Shown here: positions 1-20,100 of the stretch, in pieces | How positions within the stretch are numbered: position 1 is the stretch's first letter | How the letters are laid out: every line of letters begins with the position of its first letter | From: Oryzias latipes | Lineage: Eukaryota; Chordata; Actinopteri; Beloniformes; Adrianichthyidae | DNA length: 64,000 nucleotides | Reading direction: 5' to 3' | Assembly: GCF_002234675.1 (NCBI RefSeq) | Contig: NC_019875.2 | Span: forward strand, 24,828,299-24,892,298 | The notes under the pieces: generated by a model | Told to the model about the DNA's origin: nothing | Seen by the model: only the letters and a program-made list of their open reading frames with translations | Database searches by the model: none | Position numbers and translations under genes: made by a program

Positions 1-2
1 AC

Positions 3-6740
<6,738 letters not shown>

Positions 6741-7006
6741 AGGCAGTGGGAACGGTGCAGACGCTCAGCTGGATTTAAGTGATTTAAATACTTACCGACA
6801 CTTCCAACACTACAACTTAATCAAATTAAGGTTTTGTGCTACAACTGGATCCATTTTCATGAATGCAGACGACATAGATAGACCACATTCTTCAAATCAA
6901 TATAGCTATTCCCTCTGCATGCAGTTACTCTAATGCTGCTTGAAACAAAAATTTTCACTTTCCCAATGAGATCAACCTGTGTACTAAAGAAATGTAACAT
7001 TCATCA

Positions 7007-7012
7007 AATAAA
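7007..7012 (+). terminator. tf: poly(A) signal of tf
   Basis: AATAAA about 267 bases after the tf stop codon, followed by a T-rich and TTTGTGTG-containing stretch. This gives a short 3' UTR. Confidence 0.75.
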
Positions 7013-8940
7013 AGAATTTTTACTACTATTTTTGTGTGAATTGTCTTGTTTACTATCAGAAAATTACCAGTTGTTTAAAAAAAATGATATTTCATAGAAA
7101 GTAGTTAAGGTGACAAAGTAAATCTAGACCACTGTCCATTGAAAAAACTAATAGGAGAATCCAGTGCCTCTTACTTTTTAACTATTTTGGGATTTTTTAA
7201 ATTTTTTTTATTCAAGTCAAATCAAACCAGTTTTTTTTTAAAGGGTTAATTTATGGACAATCAACATCTATTTTTCCCCATGGGATATGAAATATATTCT
7301 ACTTTTATTCCTATTGCTTAATTGCTTGTTTGCTTTCTAATTCTATACTTATAAAAGAGGACATACATTTTTTGTAATATTTTGCCCTCTCATCTTTAAA
7401 ATTAAATAATCACTGCCGTTTTGAACAAAAACAATGGTACTGTATAATTGATTTGATTTGATTTATTGATTTATTTCAAGCATCGTAGTCAAAGCAATAA
7501 ACAATTTACACATATTTATCAAACTCATTACAGAAATTATGAAATGCATAGATTAAAAAGACAGAAAATAAAACAGAACAAAAACGTCACTTAAATCAAC
7601 TTTGCTTAATTAAATATAGAGATAATTAATTAAAGTATAAGTAGAGTTTGATTTATTGCTTGAAAAGGAGTGGGAAGAAGCAAGCTTATATAATCCCACC
7701 CCTACTGAGTTCATTCATTAATCAAACTACTCAAAAAGAACAATAACATATTTTTACCACAAAACTCTCAACATTTGAACATATGCATTTTTAAAACCTA
7801 TAAATTTATTTAGGGAATGTGTCTCGCAAATTTTAATTGAAAGCAGCACTGTATGAAATAGTCTGCCATTATTACAACAGCCGCTGTGCCCTCATGAAAC
7901 AGAATATCCTGATTTTAAAGTGATGTCAAAATGTTTAAATTGCACATGTATTTTGATAACTTGTAAAAAGAGAAATGTTCTTTGCTTGACATCAGGCACA
8001 AACATTTATAGGAAAACCGCACTTTTATTAACTACAACAATAAAGAATTAACCACTTTAGTAAGAAAAGTCAAATTAAGGATGTATTTGGATTCATGTAA
8101 AATTTCCTCATTTGATCATACTTTTGTTTTCATTTTGAATTAATATAAAATGTGTTAATCCTAAATTTACTTTTTTTGGTAAATTTGTTTGAAGTTGAAT
8201 ATTTTGTGTTTTCTGTTGTCATTTTGTGATAGTTTTGCACCCAGTTTATGTTTTTAGATATGTATTTAATTTTTAAATATAGGGAGAGTAGAAAATATAT
8301 TTATAAAGTAAAACTACTATTCTGTTACATTTTAGAGAGCATGTCCAAAATCTGTTGTGTCGGAGAAATACTGCAGTACTCTTGTCTTATCAGATCTGCA
8401 ACTTGGTTTTAAAAACCCCGTATATTTAATTTAATATTTTCATTTACATTTTATTTCATTCATGCCAGCCATATTTATTATTTAAATGTAAGACAAAAAA
8501 AAGGTTCTTGTTTTTAAATAAATTGCTGTGAAAGACAAGTTTTGTTAGAAAAGATGAGTGTCACAACATGACATGCACAAAAAGCTGAAGGGCCTTAATA
8601 AATAAATAAATAAACAAACAAACAAATTAATAAATAAATAAAAACAAGAAGAAAGACTAAACAAATCTTTTTGGTGGGGAAAAAGTGGACACACTTTTGT
8701 TCAGGTTTTGGTTGAACATTAATAAAGATGTAAGCAAAATGTTTAAATGTGAGAAAGAAATCAAAAAGTTTTAAAAGCCAGTTTTAAAAGCCAAGTTTTA
8801 TAGCAAAAACTGCTGTTGTGGTAAAAAAATGAAAAAGAAAAAAAATTATATATATATAATTTTTTTTAACTCAAATGTATTTGGAATTCAATAAGACATG
8901 AATAAGGAGAAAATAAAAGGGAAGACGTTTCAAACGGTTG
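7013..8940. other. AT-rich intergenic region tf - eif4g1
   Basis: No coding exon or RNA gene seen. It holds a LINE/SINE-type repeat fragment (7441-7700) and a low-complexity AATA/AAAC run near 8598-8645. The rest is unremarkable AT-rich sequence. Confidence 0.6.
7441..7700 (+). repeat. interspersed repeat fragment, first of two copies
   Basis: Contains ATTTATCAAACTCATTACAG, then GAAATGCATAGAT, then TAGAGTTTGATTTATTGCTT and GGAGTGGGA. The same blocks in the same order recur at 17440-17600 inside an eif4g1 intron. The two copies are clearly diverged, so this is an older dispersed repeat. Class not determined. Confidence 0.65.
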
Positions 8941-9000
8941 AAACTCCTGTATCACATGACCAAGGACGCAGCATCAAGTTATAATTTCCCGGAAGTTAGC
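8940..9000 (+). promoter_or_regulatory. eif4g1: putative eif4g1 core promoter
   Basis: AT-rich sequence gives way to GC-richer sequence here. There is a consensus ETS/GABP-type site CCCGGAAGT at 8988-8996 and an E-box-like ATCACATGAC near 8951. ETS sites just at the start are common in housekeeping and translation-factor promoters (general knowledge). The transcription start is not proven. Confidence 0.4.
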
Positions 9001-9432
9001 CCATGCGACTTGGAGGCGCACCGGCTCCACACACGGCAGAAATATCGTAGTATGGCCTCCTTCTGAGTGTCATCACACGGTTTCTGTGTACACACCTTAC
9101 CGGCAATCCGACACCATCGAAGCCTTGATCATGGACCTGTGGTCCAGAGGCACATTTTGGGGCCATCGGAGTTGTCAATAGTACTCCCACGGTACTGTAT
9201 TGATAGATTTTGAGCACTGTCACTTTTGGAAATCCTGGGATTTAAAACGGAGTGACAACCGTGCCGCTCACCCCATCTGCCGGTTAGCTTGCTAAGCCAA
9301 TAGCAAAGAAGGGCAACTTCTCGTTTGGAGTAAAGGACAAGAAAACGGAAAACCTTCTACCACCAAGTGAAGACTAACCAGAGGTTGATACCCTGACTTC
9401 CTACTTTCTGAAACTGTCACTGTTTGTACCTG
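9000..9432 (+). other. eif4g1: putative 5' UTR exon of eif4g1
   Basis: A GC-richer, non-coding stretch that ends in a good donor (CTG|GTAAGG at 9433). It is upstream of the first coding exon 11097-11212, whose acceptor follows a pyrimidine tract. Exon extent is inferred; no cDNA evidence is available. The following 9433-11096 is read as intron 1, with no other feature recognised. Confidence 0.35.
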
Positions 9433-11137
9433 GTAAGGATTTGAACAAATTCGTCGTGGTTCTGACTGTTAGCTTCAAGTACAACCAAGCTCAGCTCTAT
9501 CACCCCCCCTCAAAGGCATGCAGGATGAACAGGCCCTGTCGGCTGTCAGCCTTTCACGGAGATCGCAAGCAAACCAATCGAAAATTGCATTTCTAATTGA
9601 GTAAAACTGTTTTTATTTAAGATTTTGGCGTTATATCGTCGGTTTTTGCGACGTTGCTGTTTCTTTCTCGCGTAGATAGCTTGACAGGTCGTGGCAACCA
9701 GGGGCCGTTATCTCCTAGATAAGGCTAGCTAGCTTAAAAACGCCCAGGTTTAGGGGCTTAAAAAGCTATTTTACTTTTGTTGTTGCTGCTGCTAGGACAG
9801 TATCGTTTTTTTTAATGGTCAAATGTTAATATCTTACTCTTGTCTTTTTTTAAACATGAACGAGGTAACGATGGAGGATTGGCTGCTGATTTTTAAAGTT
9901 AACCGTTGAACTCAAAAGGCCTGCGATTAACACGGGGTACAGGACAGGGCTAATGCAGCTAGCCACCGCTCTCCAACAATAGCTTTCTGGTAATCGGGGT
10001 CGAGTGTGGCACTATTTATCTGATTATTGAATTGAGTCTTGTTAGCGTTCTAGTTTTTTTTCCGACTAACATATTTTATTATTAGAATACTAAAGTAGGA
10101 GGGTGGAAAAAATGTCAGTGTAGTACTGTAGTAGGACACGTAACGTTTGCCGGCTGTCGGCTAACCACCATGTAACCCAATTCGGCCTAGATTGCTGCCG
10201 CACTTAATAGGCCGGCGAATACATTTCATCCTACATACTTATAAGACGTGATAATCTTTTCGTTGAGGAACTGTCATCTTTAATCACGATTCACAAGCCT
10301 CTTATCCGTCACCACCGGGGGAACCATATGGTAGCATTGTTCGGTAAAGCCTTCGAAGCATGGTCGCTAGCTAGCAGCTAACGAGAGTTCGTGTGTCAGC
10401 AGGTGGATGTTCTGTGACACGTCTACTAGCTGTATTCACGACTTTTGATTTTTTTTTCGTCTGTTCAATGTTATCTTTACTGTAAAATCAATCAGATACT
10501 GTTAATCGACACTAACTTGGTTTCGAAATAGTTTGCCCACTAGAGTAAACCTATAGAAGCGATTGTTAACACAGAAAATGAACTTTGACCCCCCCCCCTT
10601 TCCTTAACTTTAAAAATTTAAATTGGGCAAATAATTCCCATCTGATGGTAGATGTCCAAAGGTTGAGGACTATCTTGTTCTGTGGGGCCTAGCTGTATTC
10701 ACCTCCTGTTTCAAGTCATTCTTGGGTTTTCTCTGTGCCCTTTAGTAGGTCAATGTTTTTGCCTCAATTATGGATATGACTTAAGTTTAATGAGTAGAGA
10801 AAGGAATCTTAAATGAATAGTTGCAGTTTTTAATCGAAAGATCTTATGCATTGTTTAAGCAAGTGGTTCAGATTGAAAAATGACTTTTCTGGAGGTGGTG
10901 TTACTGTTATCATTAGGCAAAACCACAGGCCACACCCATTTTATTTGTTCCATGTTGCCACACATGCAGAAATGGGCCAGTATGTGCAGATCTAAATGTC
11001 CTGCTATCCTAATTTGTATTTGTAATTCAAAGTAAATTATTTGCAGCTTCACCTAAAATGCAGTTTTTCCCCCTTCTCTCTTAAAGAAGGCTGGCAACAC
11101 ACCGCCACCCTAATGCAGACCCATAAAAGAACGTGAA

Positions 11138-14100
11138 ATGAACAAGCCACCGCAGCCTTTAACGGGACCTACTGCTGTCCCAAATCCGTCCCCATCCCCT
11201 GGATTGACACAGGTGAGATCCACTTAACATACATTTTTTTTAAGTAGGTTGGAGTTTATTAACAAACGTTTTCTGTTGTCTCCTTACAAGGCCGCTTACG
11301 GCCCAGGACAGCCCCCTTCTCTTGTCTTTGCCCCCCAGCAACCCCCACAAATGACTTCTGCTCAACAGCCAAGACAGGTAATGAGTATAACTATTTAAAT
11401 CTTATATTAAATGGTTTTGTCGTCATCTAATCCGCACTGATGGAGGTAGTTTATAAATGTGCTACATATTTAAGAATGGTCTTTTCCTGTGCTTTAAATG
11501 TAAACATGTTTCTTCTGCTTTATTGCTTTGGCTTAATGCATGCGCCTTGTCGCTTTGCTTTATTCTTCAATGTTGGTCTTGATTTATCCTCTCTGTCCTT
11601 TTTGCCGTTCTCCCAGTTTGCCACAGGGCCCCGTACTTTACACCAACAGGTACTAACTTCCCTTCAGTATTCCTTACATCCTCTCTGTGTTCTTAGGTTT
11701 GTGCACATTTTCGCAGCTGAAAATCGAAGAATAGCTGCTTTAGAGGTTTACATGCAGTTTTAAAAAAAAATGGGATTTGGCCAGGATTTCTAACTTTTAC
11801 AACCATTGAAGTAAAATGTATTAAAAGCAGAACATATTTTCTATTTATTCTAATTATGCATCTATCTATATCCATATATGCTGTAAACTTCTGTTTTTGT
11901 TTTTTGCAAAAAAATAAGTTGAATATTTTAGACATCTCAAAAGTAATTAAAGTAGCTATATATTTTGATTTTCTTTAGTCTTCCCATTTTTATTTTTACT
12001 GGTTATTTATGTAGAGTTGAATTTTTTATAATGGTGGCACATAAATTTGAGTTTTTTGTTAGATAACTGTCACAGGAAGCAGGATATGCCTGATTCCAAC
12101 TTCTGCAAATGGAAAGGGCACTGCCATGTCATTCATTTCTACAGCTTTTTTTTTTTCCTTTTTCACCATGTTCCTGTTCTTTGCACACACAAAATAAAGT
12201 TTTTCTTTTCAATTTCATTCTTAGACACATTTTTTAAGAATCATTATTTCAAAGGTTCTGTAGTGTAGTTCCTAATGTTGTTTACAACTGGTTGTGTGTT
12301 TTGTGCATCATGGTAGTTGATAAAGTACAAGACTGTGTTTTAAATTTTAACATATTGTGTACTTTTACACTTTTTTCCCCCTGATAGATCCAAATTTTCT
12401 TCAATTGAGGACCAGACCCCCCCCCCCCCCATTTTTCTTCTTCAACCATTTTGCAGTGAAATAGTTTGACCAACAGTAATCGATTGCTGATAGTAGTTAA
12501 ACAAAAGTGACAATACGATCTTGTCTTAGAAAGACCTGTACATAGTTGGCCCTTTATGGGAGTTCGAGATCACGTTTTCTGACCACAAAATATGCTGCTG
12601 GCTCTTTTCTCTCTTGTAATCTGGGCCTTCCTCATTGTCTTCGTTTTCACCTTAATCTCATACCTCTCTTGCTCTCTGCTCATGTGTTGTGCGGCTGAAG
12701 GGTGGATACAGAGCGCTGCAGGTAACAGCTTTCTCTCTAAACGCTAAACGCCTTCACGTCACTTTTGGTTACAAAAATGGATTTTAGTGTGTGAACAGCT
12801 TCAGGATGAGGCTAGATTAGTATCTAAATGGAAAGTCACACGTTCAAAAGTCAAAATATTTCCAATGTGAGTCAGGATGATTTAAGCTGACACAGCACAG
12901 AGCAGTAACGCTGTCTCTTCTTCATGAATCATTTTTTACTTCAATTTTTTGTTCTTGTTTCCAGACTTACTATCAGAACAGACCCGCAATGGCCGCCAGT
13001 GCTCCACGGGTGCAGTCGAGTAGTGGCCCTCGGCCCGCCGGGCCTCTGCCTGTCTACCCCGCCAGCTCCCAGATGATGATGATCCCTCAGCAGCAGATTT
13101 CTTTCGGAGGCTCTCAAAGCTACTTTATTCCCCCTGGACAGGTTCGCCCATTTAAACCATTTGGCTCTAGTAAATATTGTCGCTCAGCTCCACATAACAT
13201 GGAGTTGATGCTTTATCATGTTACAGTAAGCTAAATAAAGCATTCAGTAAATAGATGTCATTGGTTTAAGGGAGACGGAGGTTTGAAACTTTCACATTAG
13301 TTTCTCTAAAGTATGTATGTTGGGGAGTAGGGCTGGACGATTTGAGGAAAACTCGCAATATGAGATATTGGTGATTAATATTGCGATAAAGATATAATTT
13401 GCGATATATAAACAAAGAGCAAAACAACCAAAAACCTTATTCCCATTTCATTGCAACAGTTCAAAGATTATGCTCCAAATGACCCTCGTCGACATAGGAG
13501 GCAAACAGCTAACATCATAGGGCTCCATCTGATTGGTTAACAACGTGAAAGGGTCCATCCGATTGCTTCAAGTTGCCATAAGATTGTTTTACCACATTTA
13601 GGTTAACCATTTATTGCAATTTTCGTTGTCTTTTGCGATATGCATATTGCACAGCTTGATATTGCGATAATGAAACATTTGCGGTATATTGTGCGGGCCT
13701 ATTGGGGAGGTTTGTTCTTTTTTGTTTTGTCTTTTTATTGTTTATAACTTGTTTTTTTGTTTTCTTTTGGTGAAGTACCGGGCCCCATACATGACACCTA
13801 CCCAGCAGTATCCTGTGACCAGTAACACAGGCTATTACCCTGGAACAAGTCCTGCAGAATATCCCGGTTTCGGTAAGTTTTTCTTTTTTTTGTAATGTTT
13901 TATAAACTAAAAATGAATATCAACCAAGCACAACAATGAACTGGATTCTCATCAGTAAAATGGCATAACTCACTAAACATCAAATTCCACCCCAAAAAAT
14001 CATTAATTTGTATTTTCTAAGTTCAAGCTATGGTAAAATCATAAATTGTGAGTATTGCCTCTAGATTTTATCCGTTTTGCTTGGTTGCTTGTTGGGCTTA

Positions 14101-17100
14101 AATGTTTTTCTGAGTCTAAACTCTTCCATGTGTATTAACTGCTAGATGCTTGTAGTCTGGCTTGCTTGGCCTGTCGTCTATCTATCTGCAGTTTCACCTG
14201 ACGCTGGCTTGCAGGTTCCATGAAATGGCTTTTAAACCTTTCTTAGGTGACCAAAGGTCATACGATAGTGGCGCGTGATCAAGTATGATTGACACCTTGG
14301 TGTAAATACCAATAATATATGAGGCGGGAACTTTCAATGCTAAAAGAATTTCAAACGCACCATCCAGAACCCCCACTTTTGACCGCTTTTTTAGGTTTCC
14401 AGAGGAAAAGTAACAACCCTGAGCGTTTCTGATTGAGTTGCCCGCAAACAAAAAGTATTTTCTGTCAACATCATCTTAAGTTAAATATTTCAAAACTATT
14501 TGTATCAAGTTTTCCCTGCAGGACCGTGTGCTGCTACTTGTAAACACAGTAATCCACGTTGTTGAGTAACGGCTGCTGCAGTCGACCGGGAAGATGTAAA
14601 CCAGGAGGGATGATGATCTGGAATGAATAACAAGAGAGAGGAGGTCTGATAGTCGGCACAAGTGTGAGGTTATAGCTCAACGAGGCCATTAGTCAAACCC
14701 CCATCCTATACATGTTATTTATGCAAAGAAAAAAACAGATGCGTTTTTGTGTCCAGCTCAGCTGTTGAAGGTTTAGTCTTTTTATAACCAAGTGTGGAAT
14801 CATTCAAAACTGTTAAACAAATCAAATTAATAGGTTTTGAGCCTTTCATATCTCTCTATATCTTACTTTCATTGCCTTGCAAACTGGTATTGTCCATGAA
14901 CAGAAATGGGTAATGTAACTCAAACAGCCTTTATGATTTATTGGCTGTGCGAGCTGCGTTCCATCTGAAAAGGTAGCAAAAACCCAGTCAGCAGAATCTT
15001 CCTTCAAAGGATTTCTGTCGTGCTTTTACTTGTTTCAGCAGATCTACGCAGGAACACAAAATATTAAAGAAAATTTGATCAAATCAAACATGTCCTTTTT
15101 ATATTACATTTTAGGCCAACACGTGTATTTAAAACAAACATTTAAAATAAAGCACACTTTGAAATGATTCACTTCGTTACATAAGTAACAAACTAAAAAA
15201 ACATTTACCGTAATTTCCGGACTACAAGCCGCTACTTTTATCTTGCGCTTACAGCCTTGCGGCTTATTCAGTGACGCGGCTAATTTATGGATTTAATTGG
15301 CGGCCACCATGTACGTACTTTCGAACTCAGTGAATAGTTTGAATTCTCTATCTAACACCAAGCACGAGGCATTTTTATTCAACACACCTCTTAGCAGCCA
15401 AACAGCATGGAGTTGACTTCAGGTCTTAGACACTTCAGTCATGGTTCAACAAAACGAAACACGCATGCCCGGCCGCATCCCAGAATCCTTTGGGGCCATT
15501 AGACCCAACGTGCACGTGATCGCCGCTACATTATGATGAAGCTTTCAAGTTAAAAGCAATCGTTAAAAGCAGCGTAAAAAAGTCCACCTTCACCAACGGG
15601 TTTGGAAAAGCCGGTTTGCTGCGTGACGGAGAGAACAGCGCATGGAGTGAATTTACACTCCATTTACGGTTTCTAAGGAAACCGTAAAAGCGGAATTTTG
15701 CTTTGAAAAACTCACAGCCTCCGTGTGAGCTGGAGACATCTTCTCCTGCCGATTGAGCTGCGGGGCCGATGGCAGTATGATGGCTCCCACACGTAACAAC
15801 GCATCCGCCCCTCATACACAAAACGTACAGTATTAAGTCCGATTGCTTTGCACAGAAACGATTTGCTCCATCCACCGGCGCAACGGGGACGAAGTGCTCC
15901 TCCTTGAAGCTGCCCTGGCAAGAGGTGTCGGAGTAGATAGGAAGGGGAGACAAGGAGCGCGCGGGGCGGGAGCGGAGCGCAGAGGCGTCCGCGGAGTGCA
16001 GAGGCTTCTGAATTCTGACGCACGCGCCGCACTGAGGCGCGCGTATCACGCTGAGGCGCGCGCTTTTCAGTCGCCGCTGCTTTATTTTACCGTTGTGTTT
16101 TCTAACCAGTCCTGTTACTCCCATAACGCTGCTGCGACACAAGCGGAAGGAGAGCTTTTCCCGTTCACCCCTCCATGCACTGCTGCTACTTGCTAATTCT
16201 TAAACACGTACAACAGAATGGCGAGCCGGGCGTTGGCCCCGCCTTTAGCCCCTAAGACTCATGGGAAATGTGGAATCGCGGATGTAAATTTCCTCATTAT
16301 AACTGAGGGATGTAATGTTGATTATATGGTTACTGTTTGTAATTTTATGTTAGATACCTAGATTGTCAATAAGTAAAAAAAAAATGAAATAAAAACACCA
16401 TAACTGAGGGACTTGTGAACAGAATATAGGTCCATGCTGTTTGACAGATGTCTATACTATCAAATACGTGACCCAGAGTCAAAACTGTCACCACCCACAA
16501 TGTGCTAATAAATTGCACTCACTCTGGGATGCTGGCCGTGATCTGTCTGGATGACAATATCGGCTAACACATGCGCGGCTTGTACTCTGACGCGGCTTGT
16601 GTATGTATAAAAGCAGTTACACACGTGAATATGGGTGGGTGCGGCTTGTAATCGGGTGCGCTTTGTAGTCCGGAATTTACGGTAAATGGCCTGTAATTTG
16701 ATCATACAACAGCCCCGTCGTGTGTCTAAGTCTTTTAACTTGCCATGGAAGTCTTGCCTTTGTTAAAGCTAGTCTTTATTTTGTAGGGTTCTATTTTAGA
16801 TTCTATTACAGAGTAGAAATTAGGGTTGCACGATTTGTGGAAAACTTGCGATATTAGCGATCAACATTGCGCTGATGTTGTCTAACGAAACATGAACAAA
16901 TGGCAAAACAACAAATAACATTGTTTCCATTTCACTGCAGCAGTTTTCTTTTAAATAAGTCAACATAACTTCAGTTATACTCCAAAGGAACCCACGTCTA
17001 CATAGGAGCTGGACATCCAACATGAAAAGGCTCCAATTGGTTGATCAAGGGATCCATCGATTGGTCAAATGCATAAATGGATTTAAATACTTTAAGCTGC

Positions 17101-20100
17101 CATGAGATTTTTTACAATGTGCGTAAACATTTAAGGTAATCACTTGCAGTTTCATTACACTGTCTTTTGCGATAAGTGCATCAAATAGACTAATATCGCG
17201 ATGACAATAAATTTGTGAGTCAGGAATACAGTGAAGAGATGGAGGAGCGTAGATCAAAACAGCTTTAACCCGGTAGACCTCATAGAATGATGTCAAGCCT
17301 GTATAATTAGGACGGTATGAGGGATTTATTGATTTGTCAATGGGGTAATTGGGATTAAGGATATCAGATGTAAATGATACGAATAGAAAGGAAACTCTGT
17401 CGAACAGGAACTATTGAAGCGCTTTTGACCCGTCAATGCAATAAAAAAATCACACAAATTTATCAAACTCATTACAGAGATGATGAAATGCATGGATAAG
17501 AAAACAAAAACAAAGATACGCTTAAGTCACATTAACTCAAGTCAAGTAGAGCTTGATTTATTGCTTTAAAAGAAGTGGGAGGAAAGGAGCTTTGCCAAAA
17601 ATGTAAAAGTATTTGATTGGGAATGAGTTCAGGGTCAACCCAGCCAAATTTTCTGTTTGGTGCCGCTGCCCCCCCCAAAAAAAGGTTTCCCTTAAAGAGC
17701 CACCCACACTTGAGCTTTTTTAACATGTTCTTGTAGCATTTCTGGGATTATGGACGATGGATATATGGAAAATTAAGCTTAATTTCATTTCTGGATATTT
17801 CTTTATTTAAATTGTTGGGAATCAGGAGCAGAATGAAAAAATGCTGTTGGAAAAAGCTTTTAGCAGTGACATAGATGTTAGTATCGGCGGGCCGCACGCT
17901 CCCTGTTCCGCTCCATTCTGATGCGTCCACTTGTAAAAGACTAGATCCATGTACGTCTCAGTTTTCATCGTCCAAACTGGCATTTGGCTCAAAACTGTAT
18001 GGCTGGATAGCTCCGAAATTGCTCGTCATTTTTATTACACCGGTAATGTTAGGTTGGGGGTGTAACCTAGCGAGAGAGCGTGATGATTAGATGATGGGAT
18101 GTAGGGGCAGGGTTACTCTGCACCAACGGTCCTGCCCACAACTCGGAGGAGAATTTCTAATGCTGCTCTGCAGAAACTTGGTCTTAGAAAACGACATATT
18201 AATATAATTATAAGTAATATAATTATTACAAATCTGTAGCAGTAATCAGTAAGCCCCTGTGCATTTCATGGGACCTTCTTAACACCCTGCTTCCTGTGGA
18301 TCCTTTCATTAACTCATTCTGCATCTGTCTCTTCCTGCCCTCTTTCCTTATTTCCTCCCTGTCCCGTCCCTCACTGTCCTCCTCTTCCTTGCTGCGTTGG
18401 GTCAGAGCCCTCTCTTGCTGCGAGGGAGAGGCGGGGTGGTGGGGGTAGAGGGGGTGGGAGAGAGAACAATCGTCTCTCTCTTCACGGCGCTCCTCTTACC
18501 TCTCAGCGCTACCCCGGTGAGTAGTGCGTGCGTGTATGTGTGTGCTTCTGTGATGGTCAGCGAGCTTTCGTGGCGTGACTCGGTGGCGCTTCCCGTCTGT
18601 AATTATCTCCCATCTGCTGTCTTATTACGCCCAAGCAGCTTTACTTTTAGTTGTTCAAGTGTAAATGTCTCCTCTCAAATAAATGGAAGAAACTCTCCAG
18701 TTACAACATCCTGATTTTCAATGACGAAACCTGCTGTCATGTGATGGAATCACCTGAAAACATTTTTAAGCCAACTTTGAACACGTAATGGCCATCAAAG
18801 ATCACTTCCCCACTCTAAATTAAACCTGCAGTCATGTGATGTGCATTCACTTTAATGCTTGAAATATAAAAGAAAATTGCTGTAAATAAATGCATCAAAC
18901 CCCAGCGCTATCTTTAGAGCGCTGTTTTTACAGCACAGTTGGCCAGCAGCTCTGTTTGTAATAATAGCTGTGGAGCCCAAACTGGTGTGAAAATCAGGCC
19001 AAATGTTACCAGGCGATGTGTAAACAGAAGTTTATGCATCTAAATCTTCTATTTCTGATTTTTTTTTTGTAACTTCTGGATTTTAAAAATGTTTAATATC
19101 TTTAGCACCAACAGTTTTACTTAACCAGTGTCTGAAAAGTTTAAAATGATATGCGGAAACACACATAGAAACTAAACATAAACAAGACTTTTCACTGCTT
19201 TAAATTAACAACATATCGTAGAATCATGTCCCTCGGTCATGGTGATTTTCATCTTTTTTTTTATTTTTTATCATTTTTTTTTCTTTATCAGCAGCATATT
19301 ATCCAGCTCAGCCACAATATCCTCAATCGGTCCAGACCACACCGGGCATGATCGGGCCAACTCAGCAACAGCAACAGGCTCCGCCCTCTCAGCAACCGCA
19401 GGCACCTCCCCAAGGCCCGCCGAAGAGGGAACGGAAACCGGTACGGTACCCTGACCAGTTATGTCTAATGTAACCTCTCCACCTCATTCCCCCCAATTTT
19501 TATGGAGGAAAATGTCCACATTTAGACTCCATTAACTCTGAATCTCTTCAAAGGGATGCTATCTCAGCGTTAGTTTCTATTATTTTAATACTTTTCTTTC
19601 TACTGATATGGTTTTAATTGAGAAATGTGTTGCATCGCTGACAGATAAGAATACGGGACCCAAATCAGGGTGGCCGTGATATCACAGAGGAGATCATGCA
19701 AGGTGGAAGGTCTACCACCACCCCAACCCCCCCACAGGTAAGACATGAAGAAAAGTCTGTGTTGTCTTCATAAATCTAAAAAAAAAATGAATAATTGCTA
19801 TGAGCTGTCCAAATTGTCATGTTTTAACACTGTAGAAAGGTCAGCCCTTTTTAAGAAATGTTTGTGATATGAAATATAGTCTCAGTGCAAGAAAATGTAA
19901 CCTGACAAAAAGGAAGAATTTCTTCTGTTTTTTTTTTTTTTACTTTTTCTCTTCAGTTTGGTGTCTGCACTTAAAACAAACAATCCCAGAATTTGGTTCA
20001 CCTTCCATTGATGACTGGAATAAAAGATGATTTACTTTTTAGTTCTATTCCATTTTTACCAAAAAGGACTTTTTGTACCATGTTAAATGAAATTCTTTAC

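Noticed and set aside
15531-16142. 203-aa minus-strand frame in a long eif4g1 intron
   Set aside because: Lies wholly inside a transposon remnant bounded by inverted repeats; antisense to a transposase stub; no family resemblance.
18512-18521. 10-nt exon-like block CGCTACCCCG between CTCTCAG and GTGAGT
   Set aside because: Splice dinucleotides look good, but 10 nt would break the frame between the phase-1 exons on either side.
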